From Rhabdophis nuchalis (Eukaryota; Chordata; Lepidosauria; Squamata; Natricidae), in the NCBI GenBank assembly GCA_039707465.1, contig CM077645.1, positions 164,008,503 to 164,072,502 on the forward strand: DNA of 64,000 bases, in the 5' to 3' direction. Shown here piece by piece: positions 1-10,800 of this stretch; positions within the stretch are counted from its first letter, which is position 1, and every line of letters starts with the position of its first letter. Position numbers and translations under genes: made by a program. The notes under the pieces are model-generated. The model saw nothing but the letters and a program-made list of their open reading frames with translations, had not been told where the DNA came from and did no database searches.

Positions 1-141
1 TGTTATAGCTTACGATTGTGTTATGCCTCCTCTAATTCTTATGATATCTTTTTTATTTATAGCTGAATGACCGAAATGATACAAAAATAAGTCAAAATAA
101 AGAAATTGTCTTCCTCTCTTTCTATAGATTTGAAAAGAGCC

Positions 142-287
142 CCCTAGAGCAGGGGTCTGCAAAGCTGGCTCTTTTAAGACTGGTGGACTTCAACTCCCAG
201 AGTTCCCCAGCCAGCTGGCTGGGGAACTCTGGGAGTTGAAGTCCACCAGTCTTAAAAGAGCCAACTTTGCAGACCCCTGCCCTAGAG
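142..287. mobile_element. Fold-back hAT-type MITE with 8-bp TSD
   Basis: The element at 150-279 is a near-perfect hairpin. It starts CAGGGGTCTGC and ends with the inverse, GCAGACCCCTG. The long arms contain GGACTTCAACTCCCAGA and its complement. It is flanked by the identical 8-mer CCCTAGAG at 142-149 and 280-287. Terminal CAGGG plus an 8-bp duplication is the hAT superfamily signature. There is no coding capacity, so it would be mobilised in trans. Related fold-back elements lie at 17266-17391 and 58230-58333. Confidence 0.85.
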
Positions 288-616
288 TCATGTAGGGGAG
301 AATGCTTATGTGTTCTCATGCTTACTTCTCAGCCTTGCAACAATGTATGCTTTTCCAGAGTTCTTCTACAGATATTTGGAACAGTTGGCTACCCAGGAAG
401 GTAGATAATATTAAAATAGACTTCATTACCTTGACAGGATTGGCTCCAATTTTTCTCTCTGATGAAAAAGAGAGAAATAATCTTTTTGAAGTGTCATTTG
501 TTTTTCTAAATTTCACTCCCAAATCTTCACACAGTTTTAAGAAAAAGAATCATACTATCCATACATTCCTACCAAAAATAACTCTCAACAACCCTTGCAA
601 GGTGTCTACTGCATTG

Positions 617-741
617 CTCTAAAGCAGAGTGTCGAACTCAAGTTGTCATGGTGGTGTCATGTGACGTATTGGGACTTTCCCTCCCCCCTTTACTAAACCG
701 GGCTTGGGTGTGGCTGGCAGTTTGATAGCCCTGCTCTAAAG
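617..741. mobile_element. Short non-autonomous hAT element
   Basis: A 109-bp element (625-733) begins CAGAGTGTCGAAC and ends with AGTTTGATAGCCCTG. It is bounded by the perfect 8-bp duplication CTCTAAAG at 617-624 and 734-741. The TSD fits the nnnTAnnn pattern known for Buster-type hAT transposases. Nothing is encoded. The terminal sequence resembles the elements at 33457, 52138 and 55742. Confidence 0.8.
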
Positions 742-2708
742 ATTAAGGATATGGTATGGTCAGCTTTAAATTGGATTGGATTTTGAAAAGGTTAGAAACA
801 TGCCCTTATTTGTTTCATTACTGAATTTGTTTTCCTCTAAACAGACATAGCTGTAAGAGGAAAAAGATTAATGGAGCTGTTGCATAGAAGAAGTTCAGCC
901 TCTTTTAGATACAGTCCAGTGTCAAATATCTTACTGATTAAAATAGTTCAGGATATAATGTTAATTAATACCTCTATTTCACCAGTTGAAAATGAAGATC
1001 ATTGAATTACAGCTGAATAATATTCTAAAAGTGATTATGTTTTATTCAATATTTATGAACCAGAAATATTTCACAACAGTCATTCTTAAAAGATTTTTGC
1101 TACCAGTATTTTATCCAGACAGACATGTTTTAAATTTTAGATGCCATTTTTCCTGGAAGTCAGATGGTTTCTTTGACTGTGTCAGCCATCATTGAGATGC
1201 ATTCTGCCTCTTCTGGACTTTTTGCGTACGTATGAAAAAAAAAAGAACCTGTGATTTATGATTTTGATGATTAGATCGGATAGATGATAGAAAGAAGAGC
1301 AATGTGAAATAACTTTAGAGAGAGAGGTTGAAATATATTTGTACTTAAAAGTATTGTGAAGAATATTGGAAGCTACGTCTTCGTTTTTATTTCTTTTTCT
1401 TCATTTTCTTTTCTTGCACGTTTTGCTTCTTCTTTGCATTTTCCTTTTTCTTCTTTACTTTGCATAAGTTCGGATTCGTTTGTATCTTTTTGAAATGTTT
1501 AATACTTTAAACATTGCTCTTATCAATATGTTAATATTGAAATTGTATGCCTCCCCCCAAAAAAATCAACAACCACTCTGAAGATTTCTGTTGGCAAACT
1601 AAGCATGAAAGTTAGCCTAATCTGCCCTTCAGAATATATGCCAGAAGATATCTTTTTCTTGTTTTGTTTTGATGATAGATGAAAGGAAATGTGAGATCTA
1701 ACAAGGTAGGTATGCTCTCTGAGCATCATTAATGAAGAAGTACCATCAAAGCAAATGTGAAGCATCACTGTCAGAAAAAATGAAATAAAGTAGCAAACAT
1801 CAATGACTGAGAGACCACATTGATGGCGGCAGTGAATGTGTCAGTCATGTTCGTGTATGTGTTTGTTTGTCATGAATTCCCTCTATTCTGAATATCTGAA
1901 CTCTTAGCAAATCAGAGTCAAGACACTCTAAAGTTTGGATAGGATCATTAGAAACAAAACAAATTTGAACAAAAGTATTTGAAACATGTGATACTTTCTG
2001 AGAGGGAGAGGAAGGTTCGTCTCTGAACTCAGCTGGAAGCCCAATCTCAGTGTCTCCTGGAAAAAACCCTTTTTCTCGAATCTTTAATTCAGTATTTAAC
2101 AGAAAGCAGTCTGAAAGTATTAATTTTATAATAAGGAAAATGAGACAAAGCTGTTGATCAGGGAATCACTGGTGCATAACTTGCTTTTAGCACGAATTTG
2201 CTAGATGGCCCAAAGCAAGTCATTGTCTCCCATCTTCAGCCTTCCTACTTGAACATTATTTATGGGATTTTAATCCTGCTTTTCTGCCTCACCTCCTCGA
2301 ATTAATACATTTGAATACAGCATCAAATATCATGATGCATTATTTAAAACCACATAAAAAAGAAACACACAAAAAAACCTTTTTTTAACTTGGCAATCAA
2401 AACTTATTTACTAATGCACATTTTGGCCTCATACTAGCAGGAAGTGGGGCAAGGCATTGGTAGGTCAAGTATTAGGTAAGATTTCTCTTTCATTTCCATA
2501 AGACTTACATTCAGTTGTTGTGGAATCTGAAGAGACTGAAAACCAAGAGCTCTTGGAAAGGGGCTTGAGGTTATTCAAACAATTTCGTTCAAGTTATATA
2601 TTTAGTAATAGTTATATTGACCACTGGGGATAAAGGAAAAAAAATACAAAAAAGTGGAAGTCACGTGAAACCTTCTACATGGGTGCATGATGTAATACAA
2701 CATTTACA
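742..2708. other. No gene recognised
   Basis: About 2 kb of AT-rich sequence with only short chance ORFs. It has poly-A and T-rich stretches but no recognisable exon, RNA gene or dated repeat. Confidence 0.6.
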
Positions 2709-2897
2709 TAGCTTTGGATGGTGCATGCATCCTTGTTTTTTGGATGTTTTCGGGCTGTTTTCAGGCCTTTTCCTGGCATTCCTGTGCCTGTGAAGACCAG
2801 CTGTCCAGAAACCAGAAGAGCAGCTGGCGATGACATGTGTGCCCACAAAGAGGACTGTGCATGCCATCTCTGGCACATGTGCCATAGGTTTGCCATC
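2709..2897 (+). mobile_element. hAT remnant related to the 36207 element
   Basis: The end of this block (GCATGCCATCTCTGGCAC, then a T-rich step and GTTTGCCATCATGG) parallels the 3' part of the 36207-36573 element, which has GCATGCCACCTGTGGCACGC and GTTCGCCATCACGG. The 5' terminus and TSD are not recognisable, so this is a decayed or truncated copy. Overlapping ORFs of 74-87 aa here are not credible genes. Confidence 0.55.
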
Positions 2898-5195
2898 ATG
2901 GTTATAGATCATATCAGCTTTTTTCAGTTGAAGACTTTCTGCAGTTTTTTTGAAGGTTTTTTTAAAAAGTTATTAAAATAAAGGAGTCATGTATTCCCAA
3001 TAATCAATCTGTAACAACAGATTCCATCTTCCCTTCCCCCACTCTGCCCCTCCCCTCCCCTTGTGCAACTAGATTTTGCTGGTTGGTGTTATTTATGTTT
3101 TAAAGTATATGGATAGATAGCTTTTATGATTGTTAGTCGATCAGATTTACATTGTGGTAAGATTTATGTATGTACATATTTATTTATAACTATAACTAAA
3201 TAATAAATAAAATCACCTCCTATCTGTGTTGTAATTATGGCATTCTGGATAAATCTTTTTTTTTTAAAGGTAAACTTGTACAGAAAACATTACAGTACTC
3301 CAAAGTAATACAAATAGAATGTGTAAGCTAGTCTTTGATAATAATAATGCTTTGTTTTGATCTGAAACAGAACATATATTACCATCTTTATTGGGGATAA
3401 ACAACATTGTTTGTTGACAACAACCTGATAGGGTTGTTACAACATTATCTACATTATTAGTAGATAATGTCTATGAAGAGTTTTTAATCTTTGAAAACAC
3501 CATCCAAATGAGAAATATTAATATTCAAATGTTGTAGCATACAGCCATTATGAAAAAGCAAAAAATAGTATATTTGATCCTATGAGCAGAGTCTGAATCT
3601 GTTAGATATCCAAAAGAGACAGGGAGGCTTTGGCCAGTGCCAAGAATGTGGAGTCATACTGCTCATAATGAATATCAAAATAATCTATATATCCTGAGAA
3701 GTCCACTAAAAGAGATGCAATATTTCTAATATCTCCATAAAAGTGGCAACATAATAAAACACAGCTTGAGGAGTCCATTACATTTGATCTGAGATGGCAT
3801 AATTAATCATTACAAGAGAATTTCCCAACAAGAACAGCAGTAGGCAAGGTGCCACAGCAAGACAGAATAAAGAATTTAGAGATTTGATTCTGCACATGAA
3901 TTTAAATTCTCCTATTTCCTGGAAAAATGTTTGAGCAGGAGTCTTTCATAAGAAGTAAGCTTCTGAAGTAAGTGGGACTTATCGGTACTTCAAGGGAGGG
4001 GATTATTTAAAAAACAACAACACTATCCTGACACACAGGATTGTCCCACAAACCTGCTGCCAGTCAGAAGAAACAGAATAGACCTGACCAGTGAGTTTTT
4101 AATTATGAGCATTTCTAGTAGTGCTAGAATGCAGCTGTTCTATTTCTCTATAATGAATCACTGCAATAGGAACATCCTTAGGAATACAAATACTGTCAGG
4201 AATATGTCAGATCATTTGCATATCTAACCCTGTGGTTTTCAAAGCAATTGCATTGCCATTCAACTACAGAAACCAGGAAGAATAAAGAGATCATGAAATA
4301 GCTCCCATTTCCCCCCAACCTTCAGGTTCAAGAGCCAATTATTTATGCCAGGACTGTTGGTTGAAGAATGAGACCAATTTGGCAGAATAGCTCTGATTTA
4401 ACAGGCAGAAACTACCAGGTTCAAATCAAGAATGATTGCAAAGCTTAACTCCTCTCTGACTTGCTCCTTTCCATCTCTTTTCATCTGTAGAGGAAGATTT
4501 ATCCTGAAGCTTCATTGTTTAAAAAAAGTATGCTGTAGATTAAAATGAAGATCAAATGCAGAGATGAGAAATATACAGTAATAATATCACACTTATATTC
4601 ACACATTGGAAAATATTTGTGAAGAGTAATAACATACAGATACTTTCTTTATTAGAAAGTAAAGAGGTACATTGAGATCCAGAATATTTCAGCAATCAGT
4701 GTCTGGGCATTGCTTCATTATTGATTTATTGTGTCTTCTATTGTCTTCTAATCATTGTTGTGTTGCTAGAGAAGTAATAAGGACAGGTTTTATATGGTTT
4801 CCGTAGGAGCTGACTGATGCTCGAAGATGTAAAACACTAATGAAGAAATCACCTCTTTCATTCCTGCACAATGAGTGTATCACCTAAATATGTTCCTATC
4901 TCTACGGCTCATTTCTTATGAGGGTTATAAACGCTTATGGTGGTTGATTACAACATCACAATTTGTCAAGTGTCCCATCATTAAGCGGAGAAGGTCGTAT
5001 CATGCTAGGAGCAGCTACCAGAAGAGCTTCAGACTTGCACTGTAATGGCAGAACTTAAAGAAGGCTTTTTGCCAAAATACTGGGATCAAATAAAGAGCTT
5101 TGCTACCTCAGTATCTTCGTTATGGAACCCGCTTATTGTTTCAGGGACTTTCTAGTGTGTTAGAACTTATTGAACTGTTATTGGAACTCTTATGG
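2898..5195. other. No gene recognised; one short perfect stem-loop
   Basis: AT-rich DNA with no long ORF and no repeat I can name. A perfect 11-bp stem with a 7-nt loop lies at 3442-3470 (arms ACATTATCTAC and GTAGATAATGT). I see no context that gives it a function. Confidence 0.55.
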
Positions 5196-5424
5196 GAACT
5201 CTTCAGAGGTGGGTTCCTACCAGTTCAGACCAGTTTGGCGAAGTAGGTAGTAGCTCGGCCAGCCATGCCCCCAAACCAGTTCTATCGGCAGTGCTGTAGG
5301 CACCACCATCTTGTTTTTTGCTTTTGCGCATGCACAGAAGCATTTTTTTACCTACTGCGCAAGCAAGAAAGCACTGTGAGCTAACCAGCAGTAGAAGAAG
5401 CTGGAACCCATCCCTGGAACTCTT
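5196..5424. mobile_element. Non-autonomous hAT element with 8-bp TSD
   Basis: The element at 5204-5416 starts CAGAGGTGGGTTCCTACC and ends GGAACCCATCCCTG, an imperfect terminal inverted repeat. It is flanked by the perfect 8-mer GAACTCTT at 5196-5203 and 5417-5424. A diverged minus-strand piece of the same family is visible near 31280-31334. Confidence 0.8.
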
Positions 5425-5526
5425 ACTAAAATTCTTACTGGAACTATTTTTCCATTGAACTGTTTTATTTGACTTGTATTTTAAAGCATGGAATTGATCT
5501 GAGTGATTTGATTATAATGAATAGAC

Positions 5527-5902
5527 ATGATAAGCTCAAAAGCAATGTGGTGGCTCAGTGGCTAAGATGCTGAGCTTGTCGATCAGAATGGATGGCAGTT
5601 TGGCGGTTCGAATCCCTAGCGCCGCATAACGGAATGAGTTCCCATTACTTGTCCCAGCTTCTGCCAACCTACTAGTTTGAAAGCATGTAAAAATGGAGGT
5701 AGAAAAATAGGAACCAACTTTGGTGGGAAGGTTACAGCATTCTGTGTGCCTTTGGCATTTAGTCATGCCGGCCACATGACCATGGAGATGTCTTTGGACA
5801 GCATTGGCTCTTTGGCTTTGAAATGGAGATGAGCACCGCCCCCTAGAGCTGGGAACGACTAGCACATATATGCGAGGGGTAACTTTACTTATGATAAGCT
5901 CA
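5527..5902 (+). mobile_element. tRNA-derived SINE (family A) with 12-bp TSD
   Basis: The SINE body is 5539-5890. Its tRNA-like head carries an A-box-like GTGGCTCAGTGGCTAAGA and a B box GGTTCGAATCC, the internal RNA polymerase III promoter. The tail TGGGAACGACTAGCACATAT followed by CTTTACTT is typical of a widespread squamate SINE whose 3' end resembles the Bov-B LINE (remembered family knowledge). The direct repeat ATGATAAGCTCA flanks it at 5527-5538 and 5891-5902, supporting LINE-mediated insertion. Other copies lie at 13565, 26030, 38287 and 63352. Confidence 0.85.
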
Positions 5903-5976
5903 GCATTTCCTTCCTCTAAGTTCAAGATCGCAATCACTCTATTGGCTGATTATTCTTTTTATTTTGGTTAAATGCA

Positions 5977-6413
5977 ATAATACAATACAATAGCACAGTT
6001 GGAAGGGACCTTGCAGGTCTTCTAGTCCAACCTCATGCCTAGGCAGAAAGCCCTATACTGTTTCAGACTAATGGCTATCCAACATCTTCTTAAAGACTTT
6101 CAGTGTTGGGGCATTCACAATTTCTGGAGGCAAGCTGTTCTAACTTTAATTGTTCTAACTGTCAGGAAATTTCTCCTCAGTTCTAAGTTGCTTCTCTTCT
6201 TGATTAGTTTCCACCCATTGCTTCTTGTTCTACCCTCAGGTGCCTTGGAGAATGGTTTGACTCCCTCTACTTTGTGGCAACCCCTGAGATATTGGAACAC
6301 TACTATCATGTCTCCGCAAGTCCTTCTTTTTATTAAACTAGACATACCCAGTTCCTGCAACTGTTCTTCATATGTTTTAGTCTCCAGTCCCCTAATCATC
6401 TTTGTTGCTATAA
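5977..6413 (-). mobile_element. CR1 LINE 3' end, 5'-truncated
   Basis: The left edge AATACAATACAATAGCACAG followed by GTTGGAAGGGACCTTG is the reverse complement of the CR1 3' end seen at 10900-10970. The minus strand reads the C-terminal RT region in damaged form (RGLETKTYEEQLQELGMS, as in the intact CR1 ORF2). Stops and indels make it non-functional. It runs from the 3' tail to about 430 bp inward. Confidence 0.85.
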
Positions 6414-7662
6414 TTTAATTTTTTTAATAATTATAATAAATTATTTTACCTGTACTATTTCATTTATATATCTACAGTATCTAGCTATTGAATTGAACTA
6501 ATAGGTTGAGAAAAATGACTTTATCTGTGTTTGAAACACAATGGTAGGGATTTTTTTAGAACCACAAACAAACAAATAAAATCATTGCAAAAATTGTGTC
6601 TGAGGGAATGTATGTTATTAACAGTGGAGTTGTTAAACATTTCATTAAATATACCATACATTAGAAAGTTATGGATTAAATATAGATATCCTTATGCTTT
6701 CATATGGAGGGGGAAAAAGTTAATAATAAAAGTTAATATGAGCAGCATCTTTTCCTTTTCATAAACTCTTGTCTGAAGACAGCGGGGAATACAAGCAGCT
6801 TGGAAAACAGATTGTCTTTTCTTTAGCAATAATTTCTTCATAATCAAGAATACAAGCGCTGCATCTACATTCTGGAATAATATAGCCTCAGAGACTTTAA
6901 TTTACCTTTCCTAATTTGCATTGGAGGCTTGTGTGACACACATAAAGACCCTGCTTATTTGTATTTTGAGGGGGAAGGAAATACAGAAATCAAAACAGCC
7001 CCAGTTTCCATCTAAAGAGTTTCTGAGCCTGCAATTTTTCAAGAGGTTTATGGATATAAATAATATTAGGCCAGAAATAGAAATAATGCCTGACTCCATA
7101 TTATAAATGGTAGGGTGGCATTATGTTAAAATTATGTCTGGTTATATCTTCCCTTACAAGTATGAGGTTATGAAAATAAGCTATCTAAAATGTTCAACTG
7201 CCGTATGTTAAATTTATAATTTTAAATTCATTTATGTGATTATAATATTTAACTGAAATGATAATGGTGAAATGATAATGTGGATTAAGAATATCTGAAA
7301 CAGCCAAAAATAGGGTGCTTCAGCCAGTTTCTGATTAATTTAAATAGGATTAGTTCTTATACCTTTTTATTATTACTTACTTCAATTTCCATAAATCAGG
7401 CTAGCATTATCTCAACTGTCTCATCAACCCATGTACAGGTGGAATGTGCAGATAATGGATACCTGGATCTCATGAGTGAAGATGACACAGTAATTTCAGG
7501 TTATGTACGAGCTCCACACGGAAGTGTGATCATCCAAAAGATGCCAAAGTGACTTCACATCTGTCTTGATGTAGCCGATACAAATTATGTTGTTTGCATC
7601 ATTTGCATGGTTCAGGCGATTCATGATGTTGCTTACTCCCTTGTGGATAATTGATGGTGACT
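6414..7662. other. No gene recognised
   Basis: AT-rich DNA with short chance ORFs. The stretch 7440-7662 lies next to the CR1 5' junction. It has a roughly 55-codon open frame on the minus strand that I could not assign to CR1 ORF1 or to any other family. Confidence 0.5.
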
Positions 7663-7701
7663 GTTCAACACTAGTAAGAGATGAACTTACTAGTGTTGAA
7701 C
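7663..7701. repeat. Perfect 16-bp inverted repeat at the CR1 5' junction
   Basis: The arms GTTCAACACTAGTAAG (7663-7678) and CTTACTAGTGTTGAAC (7686-7701) are exact inverse complements with a 7-nt loop. The right arm is CR1 ORF1 coding sequence, so the left arm is an inverted copy of the first bases of the truncated element. That suggests snap-back or twin-primed synthesis at the 5' end during integration. Confidence 0.8.
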
Positions 7702-7866
7702 ACCAAGGAGTGGTGTAAAAAGGAAGGCTTTGGTCTTATTAGTCATGATGCCTGCAGCTGGTCCAATGATAAACTGTACAAAAGAGATGGTTTGCACCCA
7801 TCCAAGAAAGGGACTGAGTTACTTGGCACTAAATTCACAGATTTCCTGGCTAAACATTTAAACTGA
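7681..7866 (+). pseudogene. CR1 ORF1, C-terminal fragment (SGNH-esterase-like)
   Basis: About 60 residues remain, ending just before the ORF2 leader. The motif YKRDGLHPSKKGTELLG contains the D-x-x-H (DGLH) block that holds the catalytic Asp and His of SGNH/GDSL-type esterases. Such a domain is known at the C-terminus of ORF1 in CR1-clade LINEs. The N-terminal half, including the catalytic Ser and oxyanion blocks, is missing because the insertion is 5'-truncated. The ATG at 7681 lies at the truncation point and is probably not the native start. The ORF1 stop is at 7864-7866, 158 bp before the first ATG of ORF2. Confidence 0.75.
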
Positions 7867-10800
7867 ATAGTGGGGACAGAGAATCAATAGATAAAGAATA
7901 TTTCTGTCCCCAGCAAACTAAAATTCATAGGGATATCAGTGCGTGTAACATAGATAATTGTGCAGGTAATATTATCAACACTGCTGTCAAGCAAAACCAA
8001 ACAATTAACAGTGGGTGCCATACCATGTACATGAACCATACAAGTGGCAAAGAAATAGGGGCAAAGAGAACCATAGTCAGGCATAACACAGGTTTCGTAG
8101 ACAGAAAACACAGGGTCAATCAAAATGGACTCAAATGTCTATACACCAATGCACAGAGTATGAGGAATAAACAGGGTGAATTAGAAATTCAAGTAAATGA
8201 GGGCAGATACGATATTGTTGCCATTACAGAAACTTGGTGGGATGAAACCCACAAATGGAACATACAGCTAGAAGGATTTAAATTATTTAAAAGAAATAGA
8301 CCAAATAAAAGAGGAGGTGGAGTTGCACTATATATAAGAAATAATTACATCTCTACAGAAATAGAGCACAACAATGATGAGAACTATCTTGAATGTATTT
8401 GGGTCAATATTAAAGGTTGGGGGGGGAATGATATTGTCATAGGTCTATACTACAGGCCACCCAACCAAGCAGAGGAAGTGGATGTACTTTTTGCTAACCA
8501 GCTAACTAAGGTATGTAGGAAGCACACTGCAATAGTAATGGGAGATTTTAACTACCCTGACATCAATTGGGAAACAAACTCTGCACCAAGTGGAAGATCC
8601 AACAGGTTCCTAACAAACCTAGCAGACAACTTTGTTTCCCAAAAGGTAGAGAAGGGAACAAGGGGATCAGCAATATTGGACTTAATTCTCACTAACAGAG
8701 AGGAAATGATAGAAGGTGTAGAAGCTACAGGAACTTTGGGGGCAAGCGATCATGAAATACTGGAATTCAACATTATGCAAACAAAAGTAGTTGAACAAAG
8801 TCAAACTAGAGTCTTAGACTTCAAGAGAGCTAATTTCAACAAACTCAGAGAGAGCTTGGGAAGGATTCCATGGATGAGAATCCTCAAGGGGAAAACAACT
8901 CAAGAAGCTTGGGAAATTTTGAAAAATGAGATTATAAAAGCCCAGTCCAGCGCAATACCAATGAAGAAGAAAAATAACAGTTCCCAAAAGAAACCAGCAT
9001 GGCTGCATAAAGAACTCTCTGACAAATTGAAAGACAAAAAGGATAAATATAAAAAGTGGAAAAAGGGGGACATAACCAAGGCAAAATATCAGCAAATAGC
9101 CCGAGCCTGTAAAGATGAAGTGAGGAAAGCTAAGGCTCACAATGAAGAAAGGCTTGCCAAAAAAGTAAAAAATAACAAAAAAAGCTTCTTCCAACATGTT
9201 AAAAATAAGAAAAAAGTTAAGGAAACAATTGGTCCACTGCTGGGAGAAAATGGCAAGAAGATGATAAGCAACAGGGAGAAAGCAGAACTATTTAACTCTT
9301 TCTTTGCATCTGTCTTTACACAAAGGGATAAAACAGTCCAATCAATCAAAAACAGCACCACAAATATCAGATTAGGAACACAAGTTGAAATAGAGAAGAA
9401 AATGGTAAGTGAGCACCTGTCTGCCCTGGACGAGTTCAAATCACCAGGACCGGATGGATTACACCCCAGGGTTCTGAAGGAACTGGCAGACGAGATCTCA
9501 GAACCACTGAACTATATCTTTCAGAGATCCTGGAGCACCGGGGAACTGCCAGAAGACTGGAAAAGAGCAGATGTGGTTCCCATCTTCAAAAAAGGAAAAA
9601 AAACAGATCCAGGAAACTATAGACCCATCAGCCTGACCTCAATACCAGGAAAGATTCTGGAAAAGATAATTAAACAACAAATAAGTGAACACCTAGAAGC
9701 AAACAAAGTAATAGCCAAAAGCCAACATGGGTTTGTCAAAAACAGATCATGCCAGACGAATCTAATTGCATTCTTTGACAAAGTAACAAAATCAGTGGAC
9801 CAGAGGAATGCTGTTGATATAATTTACCTGGACTTCAGTAAGGCATTTGATAAAGTAGACCATAACCTACTATTAGATAAAGTAGAAAATTGTGGGTTAG
9901 ACAGCACCACCACCAAATGGATTCGTAACTGGCTGACCAACCGCACTCAACGTGTAGTCCTCAATGGAACTGCATCTACATGGAAGGAAGTATGCAGTGG
10001 AGTCCCCCAAGGCTCTGTTTTAGGCCCAGTACTCTTTAACATCTTCATCAACGATTTGGATGAGGGGATAAATGGGGAACTCATCAAATTCGCAGACGAC
10101 ACCAAGCTGGCAGGAATAGCCAACACTCCAGAAGATAGGCTTAAGATACAGAAGGATCTAGACAAACTTGAACATTGGGCACTGTCTAATAAAATGAAAT
10201 TCAATTGTGAAAAAAGTAAGGTCCTACATATAGGCAAGAAAAACCAAATGCACAAGTACAGTATAGGTGGTACCTTGCTCAATAGTAGCAACTGTGAGAG
10301 GGATCTCGGAATCCTAGTGGACAACCATTTAAATATGAGCCAGCAGTGTGCAGCAGCTGCCAAAAAAGCCAACACAGTTCTAGGCTGCATCAACAGAGGG
10401 ATAGAATCTAGATCGCGTGAAGTGTTAATGCCACTGTATAGTGCCTTGGTAAGGCCACACTTGGAATACTGCATACAGTTTTGGTCGCCACGATGTAGAA
10501 AAGACGTGGAGACTCTGGAAAGAGTGCAAAGAAGAGCAACCAAGATGATTAGAGGACTGGAGACTAAGACATATGAAGAACGGCTGCAGGAACTGGGTAT
10601 GTCTAGTTTGATGAAGAGAAGGACCAGGGGAGACATGATAGCAGTGTTCCGATATCTCAGAGGGTGCCACAAAGAAGAGGGAGTCAAACTTTTCTCCAAG
10701 ACACCTGGGGGCAGGACAAGGAGCAATGGGTGGAAACTAACCAAGGAGAGAAGCAACTTAGAACTAAGGAGAAATTTCCTAACAGTAAGAACAATTAACC

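Noticed and set aside
7440..7553. NGYLDLMSEDDTV, reminiscent of an eIF5A segment
   Set aside because: The likeness covers only a few residues and the following sequence does not match; treated as chance.
9947..10756. A 269-aa minus-strand ORF opposite the CR1 ORF2
   Set aside because: It is the antisense shadow of conserved RT coding sequence and has no domain of its own.
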